DNA of 64,000 nucleotides from Cedecea neteri (GCF_000758305.1 NZ_CP009458.1:4774001-4838000), one strand, 5' to 3'; positions 34,606 to 44,062 are shown, counted from the first letter of the stretch. Translations and numbers: made by a program. The notes: generated from the letters alone by a model not told the origin.

Positions 34606-35511
34606 ATGCAGGACTTAAACGACCTGTGGTACTTCGTGCAGGTGGTGGACAATGGCGGTTTTTCCCCCACCAGCCGGGTTATCGGCATTCCGAAATCCCG
34701 CCTCAGCCGACGCATTGCGCTGCTGGAAGAGCGGCTTGAAACCCGCCTGCTGCAGCGCTCGACGCGTAGCTTTACGGTCACCGAAGCCGGGCAGATCTTC
34801 TACCGCCACTGCAAGGCGATGATGATTGAAGCAGAAGCGGCGCAGGAGGCCATCGACACGCTAAAGTCAGAGCCGAGAGGGTTAATCCGTCTCACCTGCC
34901 CGATAGCACTGCTGCATGTCCATGTCGGCGAAATGCTGGCGCGCTTTATGCGCCTGTATCCGCAGGTTGTGATTCAGCTTGAGGAAACCAACCGCCGCGT
35001 GGACGTACTGAACGAAAACGTTGATTTAGCGATTCGCGTGCGCCCTTTACCGCTGGAAGACAGTGATCTGGTGATGCGCAAGCTGGCCACCCGCAGCATG
35101 TGCCTGGTGGCCAGCCCGGAGCTGGTTGCTCGCCTGGGTATGCCTGCGGCACCTACAGATCTCGCCCACTGGCCAAGCCTGGCGCTGGACAGGCCGCAGC
35201 AGACTTATCGCTGGTGCCTGTTTGGGCCCGAACAGCAGGAGGTGATTGTTCACCACAAGCCCCGCTTTGTGACGACAGATATGATCGCGCTGCGTACCGC
35301 AGCACTGAACGGGATTGGCGTCGTGCAGCTCCCGAAGCTGATGCTTAACGATGCGCTGGCGCAGGGCAAGCTGGTTCACGTCTTGCCAGAATGGCGCGCA
35401 AGAATGGAGATCGTGCATGCGGTCTTCCCTTCCCGTCGAGGGCAGTTACCAGCGGTGCGGGCATTGATTGATTTTCTGGCAGAGAGCTATCAGGTGCTGG
35501 ACGAGGAGTAA
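34606..35511 (+). CDS. LysR-family transcriptional regulator
   Basis: A 301-aa LTTR. The winged HTH covers residues ~1-60 (YFVQVVDNGGFSPTSRVIGIPKSRLSRRIALLE), followed by a periplasmic-binding-like effector domain (LIRLTCPIALLHVHVGEMLARFM ... GIGVVQLPKLML), like regulators of pirins and quinone-responsive genes. The start at 34606 follows AGGACAATAGAA. It is divergent from the pirin gene with 108 bp between starts and converges on ybaB. Confidence 0.9.
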   Translation: MQDLNDLWYFVQVVDNGGFSPTSRVIGIPKSRLSRRIALLEERLETRLLQRSTRSFTVTEAGQIFYRHCKAMMIEAEAAQEAIDTLKSEPRGLIRLTCPIALLHVHVGEMLARFMRLYPQVVIQLEETNRRVDVLNENVDLAIRVRPLPLEDSDLVMRKLATRSMCLVASPELVARLGMPAAPTDLAHWPSLALDRPQQTYRWCLFGPEQQEVIVHHKPRFVTTDMIALRTAALNGIGVVQLPKLMLNDALAQGKLVHVLPEWRARMEIVHAVFPSRRGQLPAVRALIDFLAESYQVLDEE

Positions 35512-35518
35512 GAAAACA

Positions 35519-35542
35519 GCCTTCTCCCGGGCGGGAGAAGGC
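35519..35542. terminator. Bidirectional terminator between LysR gene and ybaB
   Basis: GCCTTCTCCCG pairs with CGGGAGAAGGC across a 2-nt loop. On the minus strand it is followed by TGTTTTCTT, so dnaX-ybaB transcripts likely stop here and do not reach recR. Confidence 0.8.
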
Positions 35543-35551
35543 GGAAAAGCA

Positions 35552-35881
35552 TCAGAATGGCATTTTGAAGCCCGGTGGCAACTGCATGCCGTTGGAAACC
35601 CCAGCCATTTTTTCTTTCTGCGCTTCGCCGATACGACGAGCGGCATCGTTGAAGGCTGCAGCAACCAGGTCTTCAACCATCTCTTTGTCATCTTCCATCA
35701 GGCTTGGGTCGATTTCGACACGGCGGCAGTTGTGCGCCCCGTTGATGGTCACTTTCACCAGGCCCGCGCCGGACTCGCCGGTGACTTCCATGTTGGCGAT
35801 TTCTTCCTGAGCCTGGGCCATTTTTTCCTGCATCTGCTGGGCCTGCTTCATCAGGTTACCCAGACCGCCTTTTCCAAACAT
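35552..35881 (-). CDS. ybaB: YbaB/EbfC-family nucleoid-associated protein
   Basis: A 109-aa protein, nearly identical to E. coli YbaB. A coiled-coil N-terminus (KQAQQMQEKMAQAQEEIANMEV) and the tweezers-like dimer core (VKVTINGAHNCRRVEIDPSLM) are evident. It binds DNA. It lies downstream of dnaX (87 bp) on the same strand. Its stop is followed by a strong bidirectional terminator that separates it from recR. Confidence 0.97.
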   Translation of the reverse strand: MFGKGGLGNLMKQAQQMQEKMAQAQEEIANMEVTGESGAGLVKVTINGAHNCRRVEIDPSLMEDDKEMVEDLVAAAFNDAARRIGEAQKEKMAGVSNGMQLPPGFKMPF

Positions 35882-35968
35882 AATCTTCTCTCTTTCATCG
35901 GGCCAGCCCTCGCAGAATGCGAGAGTGGCTATCAGGGTTTCACACTATGCCGCGTCAAACGAGGCATA

Positions 35969-37897
35969 TCAAACAGGGCGAATACTATCTTCATCCAGCT
36001 CTGCATCAAAGAACCTTTGCAGAGTCTGAATATTGCTGTCGTTACTCATCGCCTCGCGCGCCTGCGCCAGCTTCTCTTCGTAGATAGCCTGACGCCACTC
36101 CAGCGGCGTGCGGCGAGCCAGATTCTCATCTTCAATAATAGTCAGTTCTATCGCTTCGCCATGGTGCGAACTCAGGGCATCTGAGAGCGTTTTTTGCGCC
36201 GATGGCGAATTCAAATGCCGCTGGCCAGGACGCAAATGCAGGCAAACCCGGTTGCCGTCCACCTCTTTCCAGGCGTTAAGCGCCAGCTGCTGCACCAGCT
36301 TTGGCAGCACCAGCTGATTGATTTCCGCCGCCCATTCGTCCCGCTCGATAGCCTCTTCGGCCAGCTTCTGCGAAAGCTCAGGCGTTTTTTCATGCTCAAG
36401 CGCTTTTTTCAGCGCCTTGGGCGTAGCGACCGGCTCAGGGGCAACTTCTATCGGGTTTTGTGCCTTCCAGCGATAGGCTTCTGGCTTCGCTGGTTTTTCC
36501 AGCGCCGTCGGCGCAGGGCGCGCCTGAACGCGTTCGGTCACCGAAGCCAAACGTTCCAGCGCGGAGCTTTTTGCCGGCCGCGCTAGTCGTTGCGCTGCCG
36601 GCTCATTCTTTTTTGCTTTATCAGCCTCCTGCTGGCGCATCAGTTGGCTGCGCGCCTGGAGGATCTGGCTGGTGGCATCCGGCAGCGGAGGGGCATCCCT
36701 GTCTGGCGGCGGCGCCGCCTGCTGCTGTCTTGCCGCTGGCTGATGCGACACCGGATTCACTACCGGAATGCTTGCCGCCTGGCGCGGTACTTCCGGCTCA
36801 GGCAGCGGCTTGCGCGGATGGAAAGCCAGCGCGCGCAGCAGCGTCATTTCTACGCCCATGCGGCGATCCGGCGCCCAAGGCAGCTCTTTGCGGCCAATCA
36901 GCAATGTCTGGTAATAAAGCTGCACGTCGGCAGGTGGAACAACACGGGCAAGCTCGCGCATACGCTGTTCAATGGCCGCCATATCGCTGCCAAGAGCAGA
37001 CGGAGAAAGCTGAACCATGGCCACGCGGTGCAGCAACGCGGACATTTCTACCAGCAGCGCTTCCCACTCCACGCCGCGCGCGGCAGCGTCGTTCAGCAAC
37101 GCCATTACGCGCTGCCCGTCAGCCTGGACGACAGCTTCAATCAGCGACAGCGCCTGGTCATCATCAAGGGTGCCGAGCATGGCACTGACGGCGGCAGTGG
37201 TAACCTGCCCGTCGCCGCTGGCAATCGCCTGGTCGGTGAGGCTCAGTGCATCACGCAGGCTGCCGTCCGCCGCACGGGCTAACAGCTGCAGCGCACGGGG
37301 TTCGCTCACGACCTTCTCTTCACCGAGAATGTGCTCCAGCTGATGGCGGATCTGTTCGACGTCCAGCGCTTTCAGGTGGAATTGCAGACAGCGGGAAAGA
37401 ATGGTCACCGGCAGCTTTTGCGGATCGGTAGTGGCCAGCAGGAATTTTACGTGCGGAGGCGGCTCTTCCAGCGTCTTAAGCAGCGCGTTAAAGCTGTGGC
37501 GCGAGAGCATGTGCACTTCGTCAATAAGGTAGACTTTAAAGCGGCCACGCGCGGGGGCGTACTGCACGTTATCCAGCAGATCGCGGGTGTCTTCTACTTT
37601 GGTGCGCGAGGCGGCGTCTATCTCAATCAGGTCGACAAAGCGGCCCTGTTCTATTTCACGGCAGTTATCGCAGACGCCACAAGGGGTCGCGGTAATACCG
37701 GCTTCACAATTCAACCCTTTCGCCAGCAGACGGGCGATTGAGGTTTTCCCCACCCCACGAGTGCCGGAAAAAAGATACGCATGATGGATGCGGCCCAGCG
37801 ACAAACCATTAGCCAGCGCGGTCAGTACGTGTTGCTGGCCGACAACATCAGCAAAAGTTTGGGGACGCCATTTGCGGGCTAAGACCTGGTAGCTCAT
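35969..37897 (-). CDS. dnaX: DnaX, DNA polymerase III tau/gamma subunits
   Basis: A 642-aa clamp-loader ATPase (E. coli tau 643). Walker A GTRGVGKTS, the zinc-binding C ... CGVCDNC, Walker B LIDEVHML, and SRC (sensor/Arg finger) are conserved. A Pro/Ala-rich linker (domain IV) and the alpha-binding domain V follow. The frameshift site at codon 430 should give a 431-aa gamma, the exact E. coli length. Apt is encoded 109 bp upstream and ybaB downstream, all on one strand. Confidence 0.97.
   Translation of the reverse strand: MSYQVLARKWRPQTFADVVGQQHVLTALANGLSLGRIHHAYLFSGTRGVGKTSIARLLAKGLNCEAGITATPCGVCDNCREIEQGRFVDLIEIDAASRTKVEDTRDLLDNVQYAPARGRFKVYLIDEVHMLSRHSFNALLKTLEEPPPHVKFLLATTDPQKLPVTILSRCLQFHLKALDVEQIRHQLEHILGEEKVVSEPRALQLLARAADGSLRDALSLTDQAIASGDGQVTTAAVSAMLGTLDDDQALSLIEAVVQADGQRVMALLNDAAARGVEWEALLVEMSALLHRVAMVQLSPSALGSDMAAIEQRMRELARVVPPADVQLYYQTLLIGRKELPWAPDRRMGVEMTLLRALAFHPRKPLPEPEVPRQAASIPVVNPVSHQPAARQQQAAPPPDRDAPPLPDATSQILQARSQLMRQQEADKAKKNEPAAQRLARPAKSSALERLASVTERVQARPAPTALEKPAKPEAYRWKAQNPIEVAPEPVATPKALKKALEHEKTPELSQKLAEEAIERDEWAAEINQLVLPKLVQQLALNAWKEVDGNRVCLHLRPGQRHLNSPSAQKTLSDALSSHHGEAIELTIIEDENLARRTPLEWRQAIYEEKLAQAREAMSNDSNIQTLQRFFDAELDEDSIRPV
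36573..36630 (-). promoter_or_regulatory. dnaX: Programmed -1 frameshift signal in dnaX
   Basis: The heptamer A AAA AAG occupies 36614-36608 (K429-K430). A -1 slip reads GAA then TGA, so gamma ends with Glu at residue 431. An internal Shine-Dalgarno AGGAGG (36630-36625) lies 10 nt upstream. A stem GCCGGC/GCCGGC (36602-36597 with 36578-36573, with inner GCGC pairs) begins 5 nt downstream. All three E. coli elements are present. Confidence 0.93.
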
Positions 37898-38006
37898 CTG
37901 GAGTTAGGCTCTGGTTCGCGGGAAAGGTGAATCGAGGGGGTAATGCTAACATAAGCCCCGCCCGATGGGCGAGCGAGGCTTGTCACTGTATGGCAATACG
38001 GTGAAC

Positions 38007-38558
38007 TTAGTGACCTGGGAAAGGCACCAGGCAGAAGCTTTTCACGCCCATGTTTTCCAGACGCTGCTCGCCGCCGAGGTCAAACAGGTTGATAACGAAA
38101 GCAGCGTCGGTCACTTCCCCGCCGAGGCGACGAATCAGTTTTACGGTCGCTTCAATGGTGCCGCCGGTGGCCAGCAGATCGTCCACCACCAGCACTTTAT
38201 CGCCTGGTTTGATGGCATCTACGTGGATTTCAAGGCTGTCGGTGCCGTATTCCAGTTCGTAGCTTTCGGCGATGGTTTCGCGCGGCAGCTTACGAGGCTT
38301 ACGCACAGGAATGAACCCCACGCCCAGCTCCAGCGCAACTGGAGCACCAAACAGGAAGCCACGCGCTTCAGTACCGACCACTTTGGTGATACCGGCGTCT
38401 TTAAAACGAGAAACTAACAGCGCAATGCTGGTGGCATATGCTTTCGGATCTTCCAGCAAGCTGGTCACGTCACGGAACAGAATTCCTGGTTTTGGGTAAT
38501 CAGGAACGCTTTTAATGCTGTTTTTGAGATATTCAAGCTGCTGCGCAGTCGCGGTCAT
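38007..38558 (-). CDS. apt: Apt, adenine phosphoribosyltransferase
   Basis: A 183-aa type-I PRTase (E. coli 183). The PRPP-binding motif VLVVDDLLATGGT and the flexible-loop region VRKPRKLPRETIAESYELEYG are conserved. It converts adenine + PRPP to AMP. It sits upstream of dnaX on the same strand. Confidence 0.97.
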   Translation of the reverse strand: MTATAQQLEYLKNSIKSVPDYPKPGILFRDVTSLLEDPKAYATSIALLVSRFKDAGITKVVGTEARGFLFGAPVALELGVGFIPVRKPRKLPRETIAESYELEYGTDSLEIHVDAIKPGDKVLVVDDLLATGGTIEATVKLIRRLGGEVTDAAFVINLFDLGGEQRLENMGVKSFCLVPFPGH

Positions 38559-38709
38559 CGGTTTATGCCTGCTAAAAACATGATACTAAACAGAGTACCT
38601 GTGGGTTCAAATGTGAACCACTGGTTAACGGTTAACCAGCTGTACCCGTGCTCGAAAACGCTCGAATTTACTGGCTGGGCGCGACAATTGCAACAGCTTC
38701 TGCTGCGGT

Positions 38710-39087
38710 TTATCGCTTTTGTTGTGCTTCATCAACCACCGGAATGCGCCACATAAATGCAAGCAGCGCACAAAGTATCACCAACAGCAAAATTCTAACC
38801 CACACTATCTTCACCAGCCATAGCGAAAGCGCGAAGGTAACGAGAATAAACAAAATAGCTTTTGGCTTAGAACCGCGGGGCATTGCGCGGTGCGTTTGCC
38901 AGTGCCGCAGATAGCTACCAAACCACGAACGGTATAGCAGCCAGTGGTGAAAACGCGGCGACGAACGGGCAAAACACCACGCGGCCAGCAGCAAAAATGG
39001 CGTGGTCGGCAACAGCGGTAATATCACGCCCAGCGTCGCAAGCACTACCGCCAGCCAGCCGATGATGAGTAGAATAAGACGCTTCAT
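38710..39087 (-). CDS. ybaN: YbaN, DUF454 inner-membrane protein
   Basis: A 125-aa protein with an N-terminal helix pair (LILLIIGWLAVVLATLGVILPLLPTTPFLLLAAWCFARSS is the DUF454 core) and a C-terminal helix pair. The start at 39087 follows AGAGGTTACAGC; the frame is open further upstream but overlaps priC. Function unknown. It is divergent from priC with 35 bp between. Confidence 0.93.
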   Translation of the reverse strand: MKRLILLIIGWLAVVLATLGVILPLLPTTPFLLLAAWCFARSSPRFHHWLLYRSWFGSYLRHWQTHRAMPRGSKPKAILFILVTFALSLWLVKIVWVRILLLVILCALLAFMWRIPVVDEAQQKR

Positions 39088-39122
39088 GCTGTAACCTCTG
39101 ACAATCCCTGGAGAGCTATTCT

Positions 39123-39659
39123 GTGAAAACCGCTTCGCTGTTACAAGCCCTGGAAACCCGGGTCGCCGAGCTGGCCGCCGCCGTTGAGCCGGTCGCCCTG
39201 CTTCGGGCAAGCCAGGCGCGCTTCGACCGCAAGCTGTTCCATACCCACAGCACGCAGCTGAAAGACTACCTCCAGGAAGCTCAGGCTAATCTCGCCCAGC
39301 TTCAGCTCAGCGTCAGCCATGGTAAAACGGACCAGGTGGCGTTTATCGCCGAAAAGCTGGTGGCGCAGATTGCCGCGCTGCAGCGGGAATTAGCCACCGC
39401 GCATTTACGTAAAAGTGAACCGCAGCAAAAGGTGCAGGAAAATCTGTACGAAAAACTGGCCACCCATCAGGATTACGAACGCAGGCTGCTGGCGATGGTG
39501 AGCGATAGAGAAAGTCAGCTTACCCTGCAAGCCACGCTTGCTGGCCAGCAAAAGCTTCAGCGAGAACTGGCCGCGCTGGAAGGCCGCCTGCAGCGCTGCC
39601 GCCAGGCGCTGGCCCGTATAGAAAAAGCCATTGAAAGACGCGAGCGCGGACTAAGTTAA
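39123..39659 (+). CDS. priC: PriC, primosomal replication protein N''
   Basis: A 178-aa protein (E. coli 175) that starts with GTG at 39123 behind GGAGAG. It is helical and basic, with the conserved FDRKLFHT block and C-terminal ALARIEKAIERRERG. PriC restarts stalled forks by loading DnaB through Rep/SSB-dependent pathways. The ybaM gene follows after 19 nt. Confidence 0.94.
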   Translation: MKTASLLQALETRVAELAAAVEPVALLRASQARFDRKLFHTHSTQLKDYLQEAQANLAQLQLSVSHGKTDQVAFIAEKLVAQIAALQRELATAHLRKSEPQQKVQENLYEKLATHQDYERRLLAMVSDRESQLTLQATLAGQQKLQRELAALEGRLQRCRQALARIEKAIERRERGLS

Positions 39660-39678
39660 CCCCCAATAAGGAGCAAGA

Positions 39679-39837
39679 ATGTCGCTGGATAACGCCCCGG
39701 ACGAGGTCAAACTGGCCGTCGATTTAATCATGCTGCTGGAGCAGCACCAGATCCCAACGGACACCGCCCTCGCGGCGCTGGAGATCGTTCGGGAAGATTT
39801 TCTCCGTAAGCAGCGGGAAGAAAAAGCTTCCCGCTGA
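39679..39837 (+). CDS. ybaM: YbaM, small conserved protein (52 aa)
   Basis: A short gene. ATG at 39679 behind AAGGAG; the product begins MSLDNAPDEVKLAVDLIMLL and ends KQREEKASR. It matches E. coli YbaM (53 aa) in position and in the pattern VKLAVDLI.LLE...IP. It is a helical acidic protein of the RSAM-associated/DUF2496 type with no known function, and is probably cotranscribed with priC. It ends 9 nt from the converging mscK stop. Confidence 0.93.
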   Translation: MSLDNAPDEVKLAVDLIMLLEQHQIPTDTALAALEIVREDFLRKQREEKASR

Positions 39838-39846
39838 TTTTCACGC

Positions 39847-42800
39847 TTAGAGAGACGGCGGCAGCAGACCGCCGTTTTTGCCCAAATCTCGCTTCACTTC
39901 CGTCAGTTCATCGCCCTTTTCATTGTGCAGATGCACTTCAAGCTGGTTGAAGGCGATGTTGATATTGTTTTCACGGCACAGTCTGTCAATGGCGCGGTTC
40001 AGCTCATCCACAGTGATGCTACGGTCGCGCAGTTCACGAACATACAGGCGCAGTTCATGGTCAAGCGTGCTGGCACCAAATGTCGTGAAATACACCGCCG
40101 GTTCCGGGTCGTGCATCACCCGTGGGTGTTCCATCGCGGCTTTCAGCAGGATCTCTTTCACTTTATCGAGATCGGAGCCATACGCCACGCCGAGCTTGAT
40201 CACTACGCGGGTGATCGTGTCGGTCAGAGACCAGTTGATCAGTCGTTCGGTCACAAACGCCTTGTTCGGGATGATCACTTCTTTACGGTCAAAGTCGGTG
40301 ATTGTCGTCGCACGGATACGGATCTTGCTGACGCTGCCTGAGAACGTCCCGATGGTGACGGTATCGCCGATGCGCACCGGGCGTTCGAACAGAATGATCA
40401 GGCCGGAAACGAAGTTACCGAAGATTTCCTGCAAACCAAAGCCCAGGCCCACCGACAACGCCGCCGCCAGCCACTGCAGTTTGTCCCACGACACGCCCAG
40501 CGAGCCAAACACCGTCATAGCTCCAATCACAATAATGGCGTAGTTGAGGATGGTCGTAATGGCGTAAGAGGCACCCTGGCGCATTTTCAGCCGCGACAGA
40601 ACCAGCACTTCCAGCAGGCCCGGCAAGTTTCGAATCAGCGCCCAGGCGACCATCGTCGCCACTATCGCGAACAAGATGCTGCCCATCGTAACGTTTTTCA
40701 TCACCGTGGCGCCGGCTTCGCTGCCGGTGTAGTGCCACAGCACGATGCTGTCGAGATAGGCAAAGACGGTAATTAAATCCGACCAGATGGCGTAGAACAC
40801 CACGCCGAACAGGGCGAACATCAGCAGCATGGTTAAACGCATGGTCTGCTGGTTGATCTGATCCAGCGCCAGCGGCGGCTCTTCGACCGGCTCTGCGCCC
40901 TCCGCCCCCTCTTTAACCATATTCTGGCGGCGAGCCAGCGCGCGGCGGTAAGCAATACGGCGTGCCGCAACGCTCAGGCCACGGATCACCGTCTGGTGAA
41001 TCAGGTTCCAGATAATTACCAGATAAACTGTGTCTATCCAGCGGTTAGCAAGGCGCAGCGTAGTATAGAAATAGCCGGTCGCGGTCAGCACCAGCAGCGC
41101 GACCGGGACAATAGAGAGCACGGTGATGGTCAATAGACGCATCGGATGAGATTCTTTGTCCCGCCAGTTGTCGCGGCACATCGGGATAACCAGCGCGGTG
41201 ATCAGCAGCAGGTTAAGGAAGATCATAAACTGCCCGAGCACATCGTCCATCAGGTTCAGCGGTGACAGCTCACCGACAACCGACCAGAACAGCAGTGGCA
41301 ACAAGGCAAAGCTGATACGTACAATCTGACGGCGATAATGGCGGGTCAGGTGCTCCGGCATGTTAAACCAGGTCACGGCCAGCCCGCGGCTGCTTAGAAT
41401 GCGCCAGGCCATGCCAAACACCAGCCAGAACAGCGCCAGTTCTTTGGCAAACGCCCACAGTAGTCCGCTGATGTTGAGCTGCATAAACAGCAGTACCAGT
41501 CCCACAGAGAGAATGGCCATCGTCAGCGGCAGCACTTTCAGGAAGTTAAGCAAAATCGCTTTCGGGGTGTTGAGCTGGGTGTCCGTCCGCAACTGCCCGA
41601 CTTCCGACGCCAGCTTAGCCAACTGCTTGTCGATCCACTTGTAGCGCCAGCGAAGCAGCCCAGCTAGCAGCATCAACGGCAGCGCGGTGAACAGCGACAT
41701 AAACAGCCCGTCCAGCACTTTATTCCAACTGATATCCAGCTTCATGCCTTTGATTTGGTCATGCAGCGCGCGTGGGAAGGATTTGATCCACTCCCAGTTC
41801 ATCGGCTTGTTACTGTTCACCCAAAAGATTTGCTGGGTCAGCATTTTCTGCAGGCTGGTGCTGACGCTCATCAGCTGCTGTTGGTTAATTTGCAGGTTAA
41901 TCGCCATCATCAGCTGATTACCCAACTGCTTGTTGAGCTGATCCAGCAGCTCGCGGCGCATGTCCACGACCTGCATCAGCGCATCATGAACTTCGTCGTT
42001 AACCTCGTTTTTATGCCCTTCGACAATCTTGTCGACGTAGCTGTCACTTTGGAACAGCGCATCGCGCTGCTGGTTGATGTCAAACTGCTCCAGGCGCAGG
42101 TCAGCAATGCGGTTGGTGAGGTCTTCCAGATCGTCGGCAGACGGCAGCGTTTGCTGCTGCTGATAAAGAATGCGCGACAGCAAAAGGCTGCCCTTCAGTA
42201 CCGAGATTTGCTCTTTCAGATTACGCTCGGACTGCAACGCGCGATCCAGCCAGTTTTTGACGCGGATATTCCGCTGAACCAGCTCATTCCCGCTTTGAGT
42301 GGCGTTGATCAGCCTCTGGCTGAGCTGGTGGTTCACATCCAGCTCCTGGCGCACCAGTGGGTTATTCTGCACCGCGCTGGCGTCAGCGTCGTCCGGCGTA
42401 ACGGCTTCCTGAGCGGTCTTTTCCGTCAGCGTTAAGCGTTTGCTGTTCACCGCTTCCTGCAGCAGCTGAAGCGTATGCTCAAGCTGCCCGATATTGGCGT
42501 TGGTGTAATCACGCTGTTTTTGCAGCGCATCTTGCAAGACGGTGTTGCCTTCCAGACTTTTCCGCTGCTGCTCAATTTGGGTATTCAACAGCGCCTGCTG
42601 CACCAGCAGCAAGTTTTGTTGGCTTGGACGTAAAGCGGCTTCCCCTGGCGTGGTGCCGTTCAGCCGGTTACGCACCTGCAGAAGCTGCTGGGAGGCACTG
42701 TACATAGCGTTCTGCACGCGCTCGGGTTGCGTTTGCAGAGAAACCAACTGACTGTTCAGGGTTGATAAATCGTTGTTGGCCGACTGCAGTTGATCCAGCA

Positions 42801-43221
42801 CGCTGGTCAGCCGGGTTTCTAACTGGCGAAGGGAAAGCGAGCCGAGCGTTTTACGCGTCGCTTCGTCATCGGCAGGCGTACTCAGCGAATTCAACGCGTC
42901 AGTCGCCTGCTTCAGTTTGTCCGGGGCCTGGGCAACCGTGGTTTTAAGCTGCGCCGTCTCCTGCTTCACGCGGTCGAGTTTGTCCAGCATCTCAAGCGTT
43001 TCGGTGAGATCTTTCTGGGTAAGCTTATCGTCAGGGGTCAGCGTTTTTTGCTTGTTCAGCGTGTCCAGCTGCGACTGCACCTCCGCTCTGGTCGGCAGAT
43101 CGCCATTACTTTGCGCCGCCTGAGCCGCGGAAAAAGGCAGCAGGATGGAAACAAACAAAAACAGGAAAAAAATGAATGCGGAACGGGAAGTCCGCGACAG
43201 AGCGTTGTGCTGCGTAGTCAT
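39847..43221 (-). CDS. mscK: MscK (KefA), potassium-dependent mechanosensitive channel
   Basis: A 1124-aa protein (E. coli 1120). A signal sequence (FIFFLFLFVSILLPFSAAQAA) is followed by a ~450-residue periplasmic coiled-coil domain rich in Q and L, about 11 membrane helices, and the C-terminal MscS-type pore (AALSVGLGFGLQEIFGNFVSGLIILFERP) with its cytoplasmic beta and alpha/beta domains. It opens under membrane tension when external K+ is high. The start at 43221 is chosen by homology; the ribosome site is weak, and the frame stays open 40 codons further upstream without a plausible signal peptide. Confidence 0.94.
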   Translation of the reverse strand: MTTQHNALSRTSRSAFIFFLFLFVSILLPFSAAQAAQSNGDLPTRAEVQSQLDTLNKQKTLTPDDKLTQKDLTETLEMLDKLDRVKQETAQLKTTVAQAPDKLKQATDALNSLSTPADDEATRKTLGSLSLRQLETRLTSVLDQLQSANNDLSTLNSQLVSLQTQPERVQNAMYSASQQLLQVRNRLNGTTPGEAALRPSQQNLLLVQQALLNTQIEQQRKSLEGNTVLQDALQKQRDYTNANIGQLEHTLQLLQEAVNSKRLTLTEKTAQEAVTPDDADASAVQNNPLVRQELDVNHQLSQRLINATQSGNELVQRNIRVKNWLDRALQSERNLKEQISVLKGSLLLSRILYQQQQTLPSADDLEDLTNRIADLRLEQFDINQQRDALFQSDSYVDKIVEGHKNEVNDEVHDALMQVVDMRRELLDQLNKQLGNQLMMAINLQINQQQLMSVSTSLQKMLTQQIFWVNSNKPMNWEWIKSFPRALHDQIKGMKLDISWNKVLDGLFMSLFTALPLMLLAGLLRWRYKWIDKQLAKLASEVGQLRTDTQLNTPKAILLNFLKVLPLTMAILSVGLVLLFMQLNISGLLWAFAKELALFWLVFGMAWRILSSRGLAVTWFNMPEHLTRHYRRQIVRISFALLPLLFWSVVGELSPLNLMDDVLGQFMIFLNLLLITALVIPMCRDNWRDKESHPMRLLTITVLSIVPVALLVLTATGYFYTTLRLANRWIDTVYLVIIWNLIHQTVIRGLSVAARRIAYRRALARRQNMVKEGAEGAEPVEEPPLALDQINQQTMRLTMLLMFALFGVVFYAIWSDLITVFAYLDSIVLWHYTGSEAGATVMKNVTMGSILFAIVATMVAWALIRNLPGLLEVLVLSRLKMRQGASYAITTILNYAIIVIGAMTVFGSLGVSWDKLQWLAAALSVGLGFGLQEIFGNFVSGLIILFERPVRIGDTVTIGTFSGSVSKIRIRATTITDFDRKEVIIPNKAFVTERLINWSLTDTITRVVIKLGVAYGSDLDKVKEILLKAAMEHPRVMHDPEPAVYFTTFGASTLDHELRLYVRELRDRSITVDELNRAIDRLCRENNINIAFNQLEVHLHNEKGDELTEVKRDLGKNGGLLPPSL

Positions 43222-43371
43222 GGTTGAGTCATTACGGTGCTGCGCATGTGGGTGCCAGCTAAAAGTAAAAGGCCACGGAAGATGCGCAGAATAGCACGGC
43301 TTCAGGGCGCAGAATAGCAATCGCCCTCGGAGGAATCTCAAATCATTTTCAGGGTGAAAGTAAGCCGAAAA

Positions 43372-44010
43372 TTACGCCGGTTTGTTCAGCGTTGGGCTCA
43401 GTTGGAACATTTCCAGCAGAACGGCGATAAAGTCTGGCGCTTTAGCATGGAGATCAAAGGTTTCCGGCGCAACCAGCCAGTTTTCAATCAGCCCGGTAAT
43501 GTAGCTGCGCATCAGCGTGACGGCAAGGGAAAGACGCAGACCCGCAGGCAATTTCCCGGCGTCGATGCAGCGTTGCAAAGCGGCCTCAATGCGTTCGTTG
43601 CCTTCCATATATAGCGTGCGCCTGGCCTGCTGCAAAACTTCAAGCTCACCGACAAACTCACACTTGTGGAAAATGATTTCCGTCATTAAGCGTCGGCGCT
43701 CTTCTGTCACCGTTGCCTGTAGGATATAAATGAGTAATTCTCTTATCACAGACAGTGGATCGTCTGGATATTTTGCCCGATACTCAATCTCTAAGTCACC
43801 AATACTGGATTCGGTTAGCTCCCAGATCTCACTAAACAATTCCGACTTATTTTTGAAATGCCAGTAAATCGCACCACGTGTTACCCCGGCCGCCTGCGCG
43901 ATATCCGCGAGCGAAGTCGCAGAGACGCCCTGCTGTGAAAACAGGCGAATCGCAACGTCGAGGATGTGCTGGCGGGTTTCAAGCGCCTGAGCTTTGGTTT
44001 TTCGTGCCAT
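43372..44010 (-). CDS. acrR: AcrR, TetR-family repressor of acrAB
   Basis: A 212-aa protein (E. coli 215). The N-terminal TetR HTH (FSQQGVSATSLADIAQAAGVTRGAIYWHF) is followed by a helical ligand-binding domain. It is released from its operator by dyes, antibiotics and bile-type ligands. It is divergent from acrA, with its palindrome in the gap. Confidence 0.97.
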   Translation of the reverse strand: MARKTKAQALETRQHILDVAIRLFSQQGVSATSLADIAQAAGVTRGAIYWHFKNKSELFSEIWELTESSIGDLEIEYRAKYPDDPLSVIRELLIYILQATVTEERRRLMTEIIFHKCEFVGELEVLQQARRTLYMEGNERIEAALQRCIDAGKLPAGLRLSLAVTLMRSYITGLIENWLVAPETFDLHAKAPDFIAVLLEMFQLSPTLNKPA

Positions 44011-44038
44011 AAGTGGGTGAATTTACTTTAGTCAGATT

Positions 44039-44062
44039 TACATACATTTGTGAACGTATGTA
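44039..44062. promoter_or_regulatory. AcrR operator
   Basis: The 24-bp inverted repeat TACATAC ... GTATGTA lies between the divergent acrR and acrA starts, differing little from the E. coli AcrR site. Binding here would repress both promoters. Confidence 0.9.
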
